A stretch of 7,147 nucleotides of DNA from JAFDVL01 sp043719385 (GTDB lineage: Bacteria > Acidobacteriota > Blastocatellia > RBC074): contig JAYSTY010000293.1 of assembly GCA_043719385.1 (NCBI GenBank), forward strand, positions 1 to 7,147, written 5' to 3'. The notes beneath the pieces are model-generated. The model made no database searches, was not told the DNA's origin, and saw only the letters and a list, made by a program, of their open reading frames with translations. The translations under genes were made by a program, and so were the position numbers. Below, one piece after another: positions 1-6,939 of the stretch; the first letter of the stretch is position 1, and each line of letters begins with the position of its first letter.

Positions 1-954
1 CGTTATTTGATTTGCTGTCAACAAATCAGGTGCTGAATAATACTCAGTTGCTAACTTCTGCGTATCCTCATTTAATCCATTTGTTTTTAGTAGAAAAAGT
101 ACAGCTTCTACAATTTGTTCTTTGGCATGATCCCACGATTTTTCAATAATTGGTTTTAAACTAGGGACGGCTTGATTTTCGTTTATCAGCCCAATGAATA
201 GCTGCCACATGTCATGGTAATCGTTTGGGCTCTTAATAGAAAAAAACTTTTTCAATCCATAGCAGGCAATTTGGCGTTTACCGGATCGCAAAGCCGCTGC
301 TGTTAGGTTATACGAATTGTCCTCATTATCTTTCGCTGAATAAAAGCTACGGATTGCCTCCGCTGTCTTATTTAGTGCTAGGTATAGGCAACCTAAATTA
401 AAAGTAATCGTTGGATCATTCGGGTAATTCCGAGATAATAGTTTCCATTCTTGGATGATTTGCTCCAGTCGGTTCATCTCATTCTGTTTATGCGCGTTTT
501 GCCATATATTTGTAAATCGGTCAAATGAGGGTTTAAGTTCAAGCTTAGTTTGAATGTTATATGTATCATCTGTAATAAGAAACTTAGGTTGCCTTATTGT
601 AAGTATCCCTGCGCGCGTTTGCACTCGATAAGATGAATCAATATTTGCTATCTCTTCGAAATATTGAAATAATACTTGGGGCGTCCGAGGTATTAATGTC
701 TTCGGTTGCGTTGAGGGTGTAATTGATTCCTGCGGCGTGAGTTTGCCAGTAATCACGTCAGGCAATATTTCACAACCACTTATACGATCATATGTGTAGA
801 ATGCATTTTCGCCATCTTTTTTGTGTAATTCAATTTTTTCTATGCCTATTTCAGTTAGTTTCCCCTCAACCTCTCGATTAGTGGATAATGTCAGGAGGAT
901 ATTTGACCCTATAGGTACTTTAGTTTGAAATGTTCTAGCATCTAGCTTTGACAT
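1..954 (-). CDS. Partial protein with Sm/Hfq-like N-terminus and TPR-like helical region
   Basis: An uninterrupted reading frame begins at ATG 954-952 and runs off the left edge after 318 codons, so the C-terminus is missing. I read it by translating the reverse complement by hand. Residues about 12-64 look like a small Sm/LSm barrel: GSNILLTLSTNREVEGKL, then a second strand pair ending in YTYDRISGCEIL, which resembles the Sm1/Sm2 pattern and Hfq's YKHAIS segment. A Pro/Thr/Gln-rich linker follows at 70-92. Residues about 160-235 are TPR-like, with NYPNDPTITFNLGCLYLALN followed by TAEAIRSF, and helical sequence continues to the edge. GAGG lies 5 nt before the ATG, and an in-frame TAG lies upstream, which supports this start. 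The gene is 86 bp downstream of the TIR-like gene on the same strand and is probably co-transcribed. I do not recognise a named family. An RNA-binding or scaffold role is inference. A generic TPR protein with an unrelated beta-barrel is the main alternative. Confidence 0.85.
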   Translation of the reverse strand, partial: MSKLDARTFQTKVPIGSNILLTLSTNREVEGKLTEIGIEKIELHKKDGENAFYTYDRISGCEILPDVITGKLTPQESITPSTQPKTLIPRTPQVLFQYFEEIANIDSSYRVQTRAGILTIRQPKFLITDDTYNIQTKLELKPSFDRFTNIWQNAHKQNEMNRLEQIIQEWKLLSRNYPNDPTITFNLGCLYLALNKTAEAIRSFYSAKDNEDNSYNLTAAALRSGKRQIACYGLKKFFSIKSPNDYHDMWQLFIGLINENQAVPSLKPIIEKSWDHAKEQIVEAVLFLLKTNGLNEDTQKLATEYYSAPDLLTANQIT

Positions 955-959
955 GCACA

Positions 960-963
960 CCTC
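960..963 (-). promoter_or_regulatory. Ribosome binding site of the Sm/TPR gene
   Basis: The minus strand reads GAGG followed by a 5-nt spacer and the ATG at 954. This favours ATG over an in-frame GTG two codons upstream, which would overlap the Shine-Dalgarno itself. Confidence 0.6.
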
Positions 964-1040
964 TATCTTTGTGGAGTAATTAAGACTAACCAATTGGGGT
1001 ATTTTTGAATTGAGGATTGACCCAAGTTTGAATCAGCTCT

Positions 1041-1781
1041 CTACCAAGGCTTTCTAACTATTACCGTATCTTCATATTTCTTGTCCATTTTTAGACCAGC
1101 CTCCAGAATTGCGGTTTCAATACAATTCCTAATTGTACCAATTTCTATATCTAGTTTTTTTCCCATTTCTGGAATAGAAATATTTCTTGACTCACGACCT
1201 ACCCCCAAGAGTTTTAACTCTGAAGTAAGTATTGCTAACGCCTGTTGATAATCTCTGATCTGGTTATTAGTTATATGTGAAGGAGTTACTGGTACTATTG
1301 ATCTTTGACCAAGCCGTCCAATTTGAGTTCTAATTTGATTACAGGCAATAGCAATTGCAAATTCAGACTGTGTCTCTAGAAATTGAGGCTTATATCCCGC
1401 CCAAACTACTCCACTTAAATCGCTTGGTAGGTGAAATTCGTAATCTCCCTCAGGGATTACAAAAAAAGTTCGTTCCAATCCAAGTTTTCCTATATACATC
1501 CCCATTTCAAGTATCACATTATCTCTTGCAATTTTTACTTCTTTTCCTCTGATCAATACAGGATCATCAGGTGTTAAAACAAAGATTCCAAAATCACATT
1601 TCTCTAGATTTTCTAACAGATTCAGAATCGTGACCTTTGAGGCTGAAAACGTTTGGTTCCAAACATTAGAAATAGCATCGTGCTGTAGCTCCGTCTGGAT
1701 TAATCGGGCAAGTTTAATCCCTTCTTTTGAACTTCCGATAAAGATTTTTGGCAACTCATTGTGATGGGTTTCAATAACCAT
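1041..1781 (-). CDS. TIR-like NADase-type effector (CAP12/Pycsar TIR family) with predicted HTH tail
   Basis: This 246-residue protein has the layout I associate with the TIR-like family PF10137, the effector domain of Pycsar TIR and TIR-STING (Cap12) proteins. Strand A is PKIFIGSSKEG (11-21). DFGIFVLTPDD follows at 63-73, then ARDNVILEMGMYIGKLG at 85-101 and LPSDLSG at 118-124. Glu92 sits in the conserved NVxxExG segment and is the likely catalytic residue for NAD+ cleavage. That comes from family knowledge and has not been tested here. Residues about 175-246 are a separate helical tail. PEMGKKLDIEIGTIRNC followed by IETAILEAGL resembles a helix-turn-helix, so it may sense nucleic acid or mediate oligomerisation. 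There is no signal peptide or membrane segment, so it is probably cytoplasmic. The ATG at 1781 is the first in frame after an upstream TAA. Its Shine-Dalgarno is poor, with GGAG about 13 nt away. It precedes the Sm/TPR gene by 86 bp. AT-rich composition relative to mfd suggests acquisition. Confidence 0.85.
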   Translation of the reverse strand: MVIETHHNELPKIFIGSSKEGIKLARLIQTELQHDAISNVWNQTFSASKVTILNLLENLEKCDFGIFVLTPDDPVLIRGKEVKIARDNVILEMGMYIGKLGLERTFFVIPEGDYEFHLPSDLSGVVWAGYKPQFLETQSEFAIAIACNQIRTQIGRLGQRSIVPVTPSHITNNQIRDYQQALAILTSELKLLGVGRESRNISIPEMGKKLDIEIGTIRNCIETAILEAGLKMDKKYEDTVIVRKPW

Positions 1782-1950
1782 GGCTTTTTCAATTCTCCAT
1801 TGTTGTGGCTTGGCGCTTTATTTTTACTATGAACAGTTTAAGCCACGAATTAGCCTTTATGTTGACTAGCCCCTTTTCGGTAATGGCAAAACAACTTGTA
1901 AGGACTTCTGGGCTGCTAATTACTGTGTTTAAAGAAATAAGACATTGTGG

Positions 1951-1979
1951 AGTCTAGGATAGGAGGTTTGCTCTGTCAA
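1951..1979 (-). promoter_or_regulatory. Candidate sigma70-type promoter for the TIR-like/Sm-TPR pair
   Basis: On the minus strand, a perfect TTGACA (1979-1974) is followed after exactly 17 nt by TAGACT (1956-1951), a 4/6 match to TATAAT. The -35 begins 7 nt after the mfd stop codon, so the pair could be transcribed independently of mfd. The predicted 5' leader would be about 160 nt, which is long. The rest of the 1782-1986 spacer shows no convincing terminator or small gene. Confidence 0.35.
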
Positions 1980-1986
1980 ATGATTT

Positions 1987-4900
1987 CTAACACATCGTAC
2001 CGTTAGTATTTACTTCCAAGCGTTTGGTAAGGTCTTCTAACTCATTAAATACACGTTTTGCCATATCTTCATCTTCTTTCATTTTCACTTTCAAAACCCC
2101 ATTCGGCGTAAATTTCGCATTCGGATTTTCAGCCAGTAATTTCATTAAGCTCTCAGGATTTATCCGTGATTTTTCGCTGAAGCGAATGGCTAAGCTATCG
2201 GCGATGCGGTCAATGGAAAGGATGCCCAAATTTTCTGATTCGCGGCGTGTGCGGGAATATAAAAATAAATTCTCAACCGATTCCGGCAGCCGTCCGTAGC
2301 GGTCGGCGATTTCATCTTTGATGCGAGCGAGTTCTTCATCGGTGCGTGATGATGCAATGCGTTTGTAAGTGCGCAGGCGTTGGCTCATGTCGGAAATGTA
2401 TTCGTCGGGGATGCGCGTATCAACTCCTAAATTTAATTGCGTCGTGATTTCTTCGACGATGTCTTCGCCGCGCAATTCGCTGACGGTGCGTTCGAGCATC
2501 TGGCAATACAAATCAAATCCAATCGTATCAATGTGGCCTGATTGTTGACCGCCTAATAAATTGCCGCCGCCGCGCAGTTCCAAATCCAAAGCTGCGATGC
2601 GGAAGCCTGCGCCTAAATCTGAAAATTCTCGGATGGCCGCTAAACGTTTTTTCGCAATCGGAGTCAGTGCCTGCTCGCCCGGAATCAATAAATACGCGTA
2701 GGCGCGGCGATTGGACCTGCCTACTCTTCCACGCAATTGATAAAGCTGCGACAATCCGTAAGCATCGGCGCGATTGATAATTATTGTATTCGCATTCGGA
2801 ATATCTATGCCGTTTTCGATGATCGTAGTCGCCACCAGCACATCAAATTTATGTGCGACGAAATCCAGCACAGATTCTTCCATTTCTTTTTCGCCCATTT
2901 GTCCGTGTGCTACAACGATGCGAGCTTGCGGCACAGTGCGTTTAATTAAGGCTGCAATTTCGGTGATAGATTCGACGCGGTTGTGAACGAAAAATACCTG
3001 GCCTTCGCGTTGTAATTCCTGCTCAATCGCAGCGCGGATGACGGTTTCAGAAAACGCTACGACATTGGTTTGAATCGCCAGACGATCACGCGGCGGAGTT
3101 TCAATCACCGACATATCGCGCAAGCCCATCAACGACATATTCAAGGTCCGCGGAATCGGAGTCGCGCTCATCGTCAGCACGTCTACGCGCTTTTTCATTT
3201 GCTTGAGTCGCTCTTTGTGCGCGACTCCGAAGCGTTGCTCTTCGTCCACGATCACGAGAGCGAGGTCTTTAAAAATTAAGTCGCGTGAGAGAATTCGATG
3301 CGTACCCACAACCACATCCGTAGAACCTTTTTCGAGGGCGACGAGAACTTCTTTTTGTTCTTTCGGGGAACGAAACCGTGACAACAATTCTATTGTGACG
3401 GGAAACGCGGCGAAGCGTGATTTGAACGTTTGAAAATGCTGGTATGCCAAAACCGTCGTCGGAGCCAGTAACGCCACTTGTCTGCCGTCCATCACTGCTT
3501 TAAATGCGGCGCGCATGGCGACTTCGGTTTTGCCGTAGCCGACATCGCCGCACAGCAAACGATCCATCGGCATTTCGCCTTCCATATCTTTTTTCGTGTC
3601 GGCGACAGCGGTGACTTGATCGGGCGTGAGTTCATACGGGAACGAAGCCTCGAACTCTTCCTGCCAATGCGAATCGGTGCTGAATGGTTTGCGCTGCGCC
3701 AGTTTTCGTTCCGCGTAAAGCTTCAATAATTCTTCCGCCATGTCACGCATCGCGCGTTTGGCTTTGGCTTTTGTTTTCGCCCACGCGATACCGCCGAGCT
3801 TGTCTAATTTGGGTTCGGTACTTTCTCCGCTCGAAAATTTCTGAATTAAATCCAACCGCTCAACCGGCACGTAAAGCTTCGTACCTTCCGCGTAAGTCAG
3901 CAGCATGAATTCGCGGTGCTTCGGTTTAGCTTCCGTATTTGCGCCAATTGCTCGTGCATAATTTTGCGCCGCAGTAGTTGCTCCACCCGAAGCGTCGAGT
4001 TGAAATAAACCTTGGAATTGCGCGATGCCATGATCTATGTGGACTACATAATCGCCGATTTTTAAATCACGAAAATCTGACAGGAAGGCCGCCGCAGGCG
4101 AGCGCGTAGCCCTGGTTTTATTGGTGCGCCGCTCAACATGAATCGCTTCGTCAAAGATGTCGCGTTCGGTGTAAAACGTTAAATTTGATGCAGGGAGCGA
4201 GAAGCCGACGGAGAGATCGCCGATGATGGTGGTCGGTGGTCGGTAATCGGTGGTCGGAAAAGATTCGTTGTGATTAATTAACCTGACATCGTATTCGTTC
4301 AAGACTTCACGGATGCGGTCGGCTACGCCGGTGCTGGGAAGGACGAAAATTGTTTGATCGTTTTGCTGGTTTAATTCATTCGCCAGATCGCTGACTTTGC
4401 CGTGCCATTTTCGGACGGTGCGGGAACTGATGTTTGTTTCTGAAATATTGGGTTCAGGCGGAAATAAAAATAACGGACCAACTGTGCTTTCTCTTGTAAA
4501 TGCTTTGTGGACTGAATTACTGAGGATTGCGGTCGCGGCTACATCTTCGGTGCTGAGTTCTTCTTCAAAACTCAACGCCGCGCTTCCCAGTAACCGAAGC
4601 TCTACGCGCTGAAGCTGTGTGATTTTTTCTCGTAATTCATCAGCGGATAAAAATAATTTCTCCGGCAACAAGGCAATATCATCCGCAGCTTCGGCACGCT
4701 CAAAGCCGCGATTTAATTCTTCCTGAATTGTCTTGATTTGTTTTTCGATTTCGGAAGGCTCATCAACTACCAACACTGTGTCGCGCAGATAATCAAACAC
4801 AGAAGCGGTCAGCGGCTTCACCAACGGCAGCAAAAATTCCCAGCCCTGAAATGGCTCGCCATCGTCGGCATAGACTAAACGATCACGCAACGCCCGATCA

Positions 4901-5697
4901 TATTTTTCATCGTGCCAATGTTCACGGGCGATGTTTGCCCAATCTTTGAAATCCTGCGCCGAAGACCTTTCATCGCGCATCGGCACGATGACGGCTTCTT
5001 CGATGGTTCTAAGTGAACGCTGTGTTTCAGGATCGAATTCACGAATCGAATCAATTTCATCGCCGAAAAATTCTACGCGAATTGGATGCAGCGCTTCTTC
5101 GCTTTCATCTATGCCCCGGCTCGGAGAATAAAAATCCAGAATGCCGCCGCGCGAAGAATATTCGCCGACGTTGCCCACCGGATCAGCGCGAACGTAACCA
5201 ATCGCGTGCAAATGATTGAGCAGTTCATCAAGCGGCAATTCCTCGCCGATACGCAACATCACTCCGGCCTGTTTTGTTTCCTGCGGTGGAACAAATCTTT
5301 GCAGCAATGAACGCGCCGTCAACATCACAATCTCGCCTGCGCCCGAAGCCAATCTCCACAATGCCAACGCTCTTCGCTCAAGCAATTCGGCGTGCGGAGA
5401 CACTCCGCTGTACGGATCACTTTCCGAAGCCGGCAAAGTGAAAACCTGCTCTTCACATTCGTTGCGATTGTTGATGGAATTGTAGAAAAATTTCAGGTCG
5501 CGCTCTAAATCTTCGAGATCACGATTGCGAAGGCTGAGAAAGGCGAACCGCTTGCCCGTCGCTTTTTGCAGTGATGCAATGACCAAAGCTTTCGCACCAT
5601 TGCCGAGACCTGCAAGGCTGACGACTCGCTTGCCTGTGCGAATTTCGGCAATAAGGTTTTGAATGGGTGTTGATTGTAGGTAGTTTTGCAGAGACAC
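1987..5697 (-). CDS. mfd: Transcription-repair coupling factor Mfd (TRCF)
   Basis: Mfd is an ATP-dependent DNA translocase. It pushes RNA polymerase off lesions and recruits UvrA for nucleotide excision repair. All expected regions are present in 1236 residues, against 1148 in E. coli. The UvrB-like N-terminus includes GGILDFYSPS (184-193) and RVEFFGDEIDSIREFD (207-222). The RNA polymerase-interacting domain (RID) starts at IGDYVVHIDHGIAQF (547-561) and reaches KLYVPVERLDLIQKF (607-621). The RecG-like translocase has Walker A GDVGYGKTE (717-725), DEEQRFG (818-824), SATPIPRT (844-851) and RGRVGRS (989-995). LRGGGNLLGGQQSGHIDTIG (1041-1060) is the TRG segment. The C-terminal UvrA-binding/autoinhibitory domain follows from about 1090. 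The start is GTG at 5697, chosen because MSLQNYLQ fits the family's N-terminus; no clear Shine-Dalgarno precedes it. Two insertions stand out: a repeat-derived stretch at 479-490 and about 25 residues (568-594) in the RID. The gene lies 42 bp after the heptose-transferase chimera. Confidence 0.98.
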   Translation of the reverse strand: MSLQNYLQSTPIQNLIAEIRTGKRVVSLAGLGNGAKALVIASLQKATGKRFAFLSLRNRDLEDLERDLKFFYNSINNRNECEEQVFTLPASESDPYSGVSPHAELLERRALALWRLASGAGEIVMLTARSLLQRFVPPQETKQAGVMLRIGEELPLDELLNHLHAIGYVRADPVGNVGEYSSRGGILDFYSPSRGIDESEEALHPIRVEFFGDEIDSIREFDPETQRSLRTIEEAVIVPMRDERSSAQDFKDWANIAREHWHDEKYDRALRDRLVYADDGEPFQGWEFLLPLVKPLTASVFDYLRDTVLVVDEPSEIEKQIKTIQEELNRGFERAEAADDIALLPEKLFLSADELREKITQLQRVELRLLGSAALSFEEELSTEDVAATAILSNSVHKAFTRESTVGPLFLFPPEPNISETNISSRTVRKWHGKVSDLANELNQQNDQTIFVLPSTGVADRIREVLNEYDVRLINHNESFPTTDYRPPTTIIGDLSVGFSLPASNLTFYTERDIFDEAIHVERRTNKTRATRSPAAAFLSDFRDLKIGDYVVHIDHGIAQFQGLFQLDASGGATTAAQNYARAIGANTEAKPKHREFMLLTYAEGTKLYVPVERLDLIQKFSSGESTEPKLDKLGGIAWAKTKAKAKRAMRDMAEELLKLYAERKLAQRKPFSTDSHWQEEFEASFPYELTPDQVTAVADTKKDMEGEMPMDRLLCGDVGYGKTEVAMRAAFKAVMDGRQVALLAPTTVLAYQHFQTFKSRFAAFPVTIELLSRFRSPKEQKEVLVALEKGSTDVVVGTHRILSRDLIFKDLALVIVDEEQRFGVAHKERLKQMKKRVDVLTMSATPIPRTLNMSLMGLRDMSVIETPPRDRLAIQTNVVAFSETVIRAAIEQELQREGQVFFVHNRVESITEIAALIKRTVPQARIVVAHGQMGEKEMEESVLDFVAHKFDVLVATTIIENGIDIPNANTIIINRADAYGLSQLYQLRGRVGRSNRRAYAYLLIPGEQALTPIAKKRLAAIREFSDLGAGFRIAALDLELRGGGNLLGGQQSGHIDTIGFDLYCQMLERTVSELRGEDIVEEITTQLNLGVDTRIPDEYISDMSQRLRTYKRIASSRTDEELARIKDEIADRYGRLPESVENLFLYSRTRRESENLGILSIDRIADSLAIRFSEKSRINPESLMKLLAENPNAKFTPNGVLKVKMKEDEDMAKRVFNELEDLTKRLEVNTNGTMC
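4228..4257. repeat. Seven-base tandem repeat inside mfd, four units
   Basis: The plus strand reads GGTGGTC, GGTGGTC, GGTAATC, GGTGGTC, then GG. Three units are identical and one differs at two bases. In mfd this encodes PTTDYRPPTT around residues 481-490. The unit is not a multiple of three, so gain or loss of one copy would shift the mfd frame. Confidence 0.9.
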
Positions 5698-5718
5698 AAT
5701 AATTGTTAATGGTGGTAA

Positions 5719-5740
5719 ATGTAGTTATAACCGTCTACAT
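5719..5740. repeat. Short inverted repeat in the gap before mfd
   Basis: ATGTAG (5719-5724) and CTACAT (5735-5740) are perfect 6-base complements separated by 10 nt. The palindrome GTTATAAC (5724-5731) overlaps the left arm. The element nearly fills the 42-bp gap between the chimera stop and the mfd start and covers the candidate mfd -10 box. It could be an operator, a weak hairpin or chance. It is too short and lacks a U-tract, so I do not call it a terminator. Confidence 0.35.
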
Positions 5741-5753
5741 CAGTCGCTGTTAC
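5724..5753 (-). promoter_or_regulatory. Candidate internal promoter for mfd
   Basis: On the minus strand, GTAACA (5753-5748, 4/6 to TTGACA) is followed after 18 nt by TATAAC (5729-5724, 5/6 to TATAAT). It overlaps the last codons of the upstream gene and would give an mfd leader of about 20 nt. It is a consensus match only. Confidence 0.3.
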
Positions 5754-6738
5754 ACCAAGTCAATGTACCCATTCCTATTCCGAACCCATAAAATGGATAT
5801 AAAAACGGATCTAAAGCAAGGTGCTTATATTTAGCTTCTATAGCTGCACGTTGATCGGCGTAATTCCCCTCTTGTCTTGTTGGTTTGGTTGCAGGTTGAT
5901 CGTCTACTTTTACATAAATCATAGCCTCCATTGATTGATCTAGTCGAGTTCGGTCAACAGTTAGCATTTTCGTTAATATAGATGATTGAAGTAAATCATC
6001 TATAAAATCTGCTGTTTCTTCATCAATACCATGACAGCACCAGCCCTTCCATTTTGATCCTGTAAAATGGTCATGTAGTTTTTTGTCAAGTTTCTGCACT
6101 TCATCATCCAATGGAATATAAATCCCCTCTTCCGCGAGTTGCCAACATGAATATCCACCAACTTGGCTTGTAAATATTACTCCCGACTCACAATGAAAGA
6201 TCAATCCCAAACCTAGACTTTCGTACAGTTCAACCTCTCGTTTCGACTTTATAGCAGCATTCTTTTTTTCATCATTTGTGATTCGCTCAATAATCTCTGT
6301 AGTCGAAACTCCCTCTACAAAAGGCAAGCTCATCACCTTCCCTCTAGCCGCTTCAACTTCTTCGCGTCCGATGATCGCGTCTACGCCCCAATCTCCACCT
6401 TTGACTAAAATATCGGGCAGCAGTTCTGCAATGGTTTCACGCGGAGAAATGTCATCGAAGATCATTACATAATCCACGCAGGCGAGCGCAGCCATTACCT
6501 CAGCGCGTTCATTTTCTTTGAGAATTGGGCGGGATTCGCCTTTGAGAATTTTTACGGCGCGGTCGCTGTTGAGGGCTACGATTAAGACATCGCCGAGGTC
6601 TCGCGCCATTTGCATGTAGCGCGTGTGTCCGGGATGCAGCAGGTCAAAACAGCCGTTAGTGAAAACTACGGTTTTGTTTTCTGAGCGCCAGTTTTCGCGT
6701 TCTTGTTGGAGTTGATGGAGAGAAATGACTTTGCCCAT
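5740..6738 (-). CDS. rfaE2: Chimera: RfaE2-type heptose-1-P adenylyltransferase fused to an unknown (DUF6210-like?) domain
   Basis: Residues 1-153 form a complete nucleotidyltransferase of the RfaE2/HldE-C family, which makes ADP-heptose from D-glycero-beta-D-manno-heptose 1-phosphate and ATP. VVFTNGCFDLLHPGH (24-38) holds the HxGH signature; LVKGGDW (111-117) and GVSTTEIIERI (143-153) are the family's later motifs. Stand-alone RfaE2 proteins end about here. This frame continues for another 179 residues. After a charged linker (154-170) comes a soluble domain with GLIFHCESGVIFTSQVGG (178-195), EEGIYIPL (203-210), VDRTRL (261-266), EAMIYVKV (271-278) and a terminal GTLTWCNSD. From memory this pattern resembles DUF6210 proteins of unknown function, and I am only moderately sure. 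Sampled GC falls from about 50% in the first part to about 32-36% over much of the second, so the fusion joins DNA of different origin. No in-frame ATG or GTG lies near the junction. ATG 6738 fits the family N-terminus but has no Shine-Dalgarno. The gene is probably co-transcribed with mfd. Confidence 0.9.
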   Translation of the reverse strand: MGKVISLHQLQQERENWRSENKTVVFTNGCFDLLHPGHTRYMQMARDLGDVLIVALNSDRAVKILKGESRPILKENERAEVMAALACVDYVMIFDDISPRETIAELLPDILVKGGDWGVDAIIGREEVEAARGKVMSLPFVEGVSTTEIIERITNDEKKNAAIKSKREVELYESLGLGLIFHCESGVIFTSQVGGYSCWQLAEEGIYIPLDDEVQKLDKKLHDHFTGSKWKGWCCHGIDEETADFIDDLLQSSILTKMLTVDRTRLDQSMEAMIYVKVDDQPATKPTRQEGNYADQRAAIEAKYKHLALDPFLYPFYGFGIGMGTLTWCNSD

Positions 6739-6746
6739 AAAGGGCG

Positions 6747-6776
6747 ATCTTAGTCGAGAGCAGGCTGGTGAGACAA
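6747..6776 (-). promoter_or_regulatory. Candidate promoter for the rfaE2 chimera, possibly leaderless
   Basis: On the minus strand, TTGTCT (6776-6771) and TAAGAT (6752-6747) each match consensus at 4 of 6 bases and are 18 nt apart. Only 8 nt separate the -10 box from the ATG, so transcription would begin within a few bases of the start codon. The lack of a Shine-Dalgarno fits leaderless translation. The evidence is weak. Confidence 0.25.
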
Positions 6777-6783
6777 GGAGTTG

Positions 6784-6802
6784 AATCCCGCAGGCAGGGA
6801 TT
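6784..6802. repeat. Short hairpin between the small membrane gene and rfaE2
   Basis: AATCCC (6784-6789) and GGGATT (6797-6802) pair perfectly around a 7-nt loop, about 20 nt past the stop of the 36-residue gene. No U-run follows on the minus strand, so a rho-independent terminator is not supported. It may be a weak processing or stability hairpin, or chance. Confidence 0.3.
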
Positions 6803-6823
6803 AATTATCGCTTCGATCTCTGA

Positions 6824-6934
6824 TTATTTACTGAGGATCAAAAATAAACCCAGTAATAAAAGATTGAAGCCAACTAATAATCGGCATAATAAAGTTTCAT
6901 CTCGCTGTTGTTGTTGTTTGTTGATTCCGAACAT
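6824..6934 (-). CDS. Small predicted single-pass membrane protein, 36 residues
   Basis: The ATG at 6934-6932 is preceded by a perfect GGAGG with a 5-nt spacer, the best Shine-Dalgarno in the window. The frame ends at TAA 6826-6824. The N-terminal half (MFGINKQQQQRDE) is polar with four consecutive glutamines. Residues 19-34 (LLVGFNLLLLGLFLIL) are strongly hydrophobic and end in Ser-Lys, as expected for one transmembrane helix. No cleavable signal-peptide pattern or lipobox is apparent. I recognise no family. It lies 85 bp upstream of the rfaE2 chimera on the same strand and could be its operon partner, with a possible role at the envelope, but that is inference from position only. The main doubt is length: a 36-codon frame can arise by chance, although the ribosome site and the hydrophobic segment together make that less likely. 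Confidence 0.55.
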   Translation of the reverse strand: MFGINKQQQQRDETLLCRLLVGFNLLLLGLFLILSK

Positions 6935-6939
6935 CACTG

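Noticed and set aside
1355..1552. Plus-strand frame opposite the TIR-like gene
   Set aside because: The minus-strand protein has clear family motifs here. The plus-strand translation is a hydrophobic shadow with no ribosome site.
1041..1781. Calling the TIR-like gene part of a CBASS or Pycsar operon
   Set aside because: No cyclase gene is visible on either side within the window, and the tail does not resemble STING or a cyclic-nucleotide-binding domain. Only the family of the TIR-like domain is claimed.
2024..5485. Many plus-strand frames of 60-90 codons, and one short minus-strand frame, within mfd
   Set aside because: They overlap strongly conserved Mfd domains and match nothing I recognise. 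Long antisense frames are expected at this codon composition.
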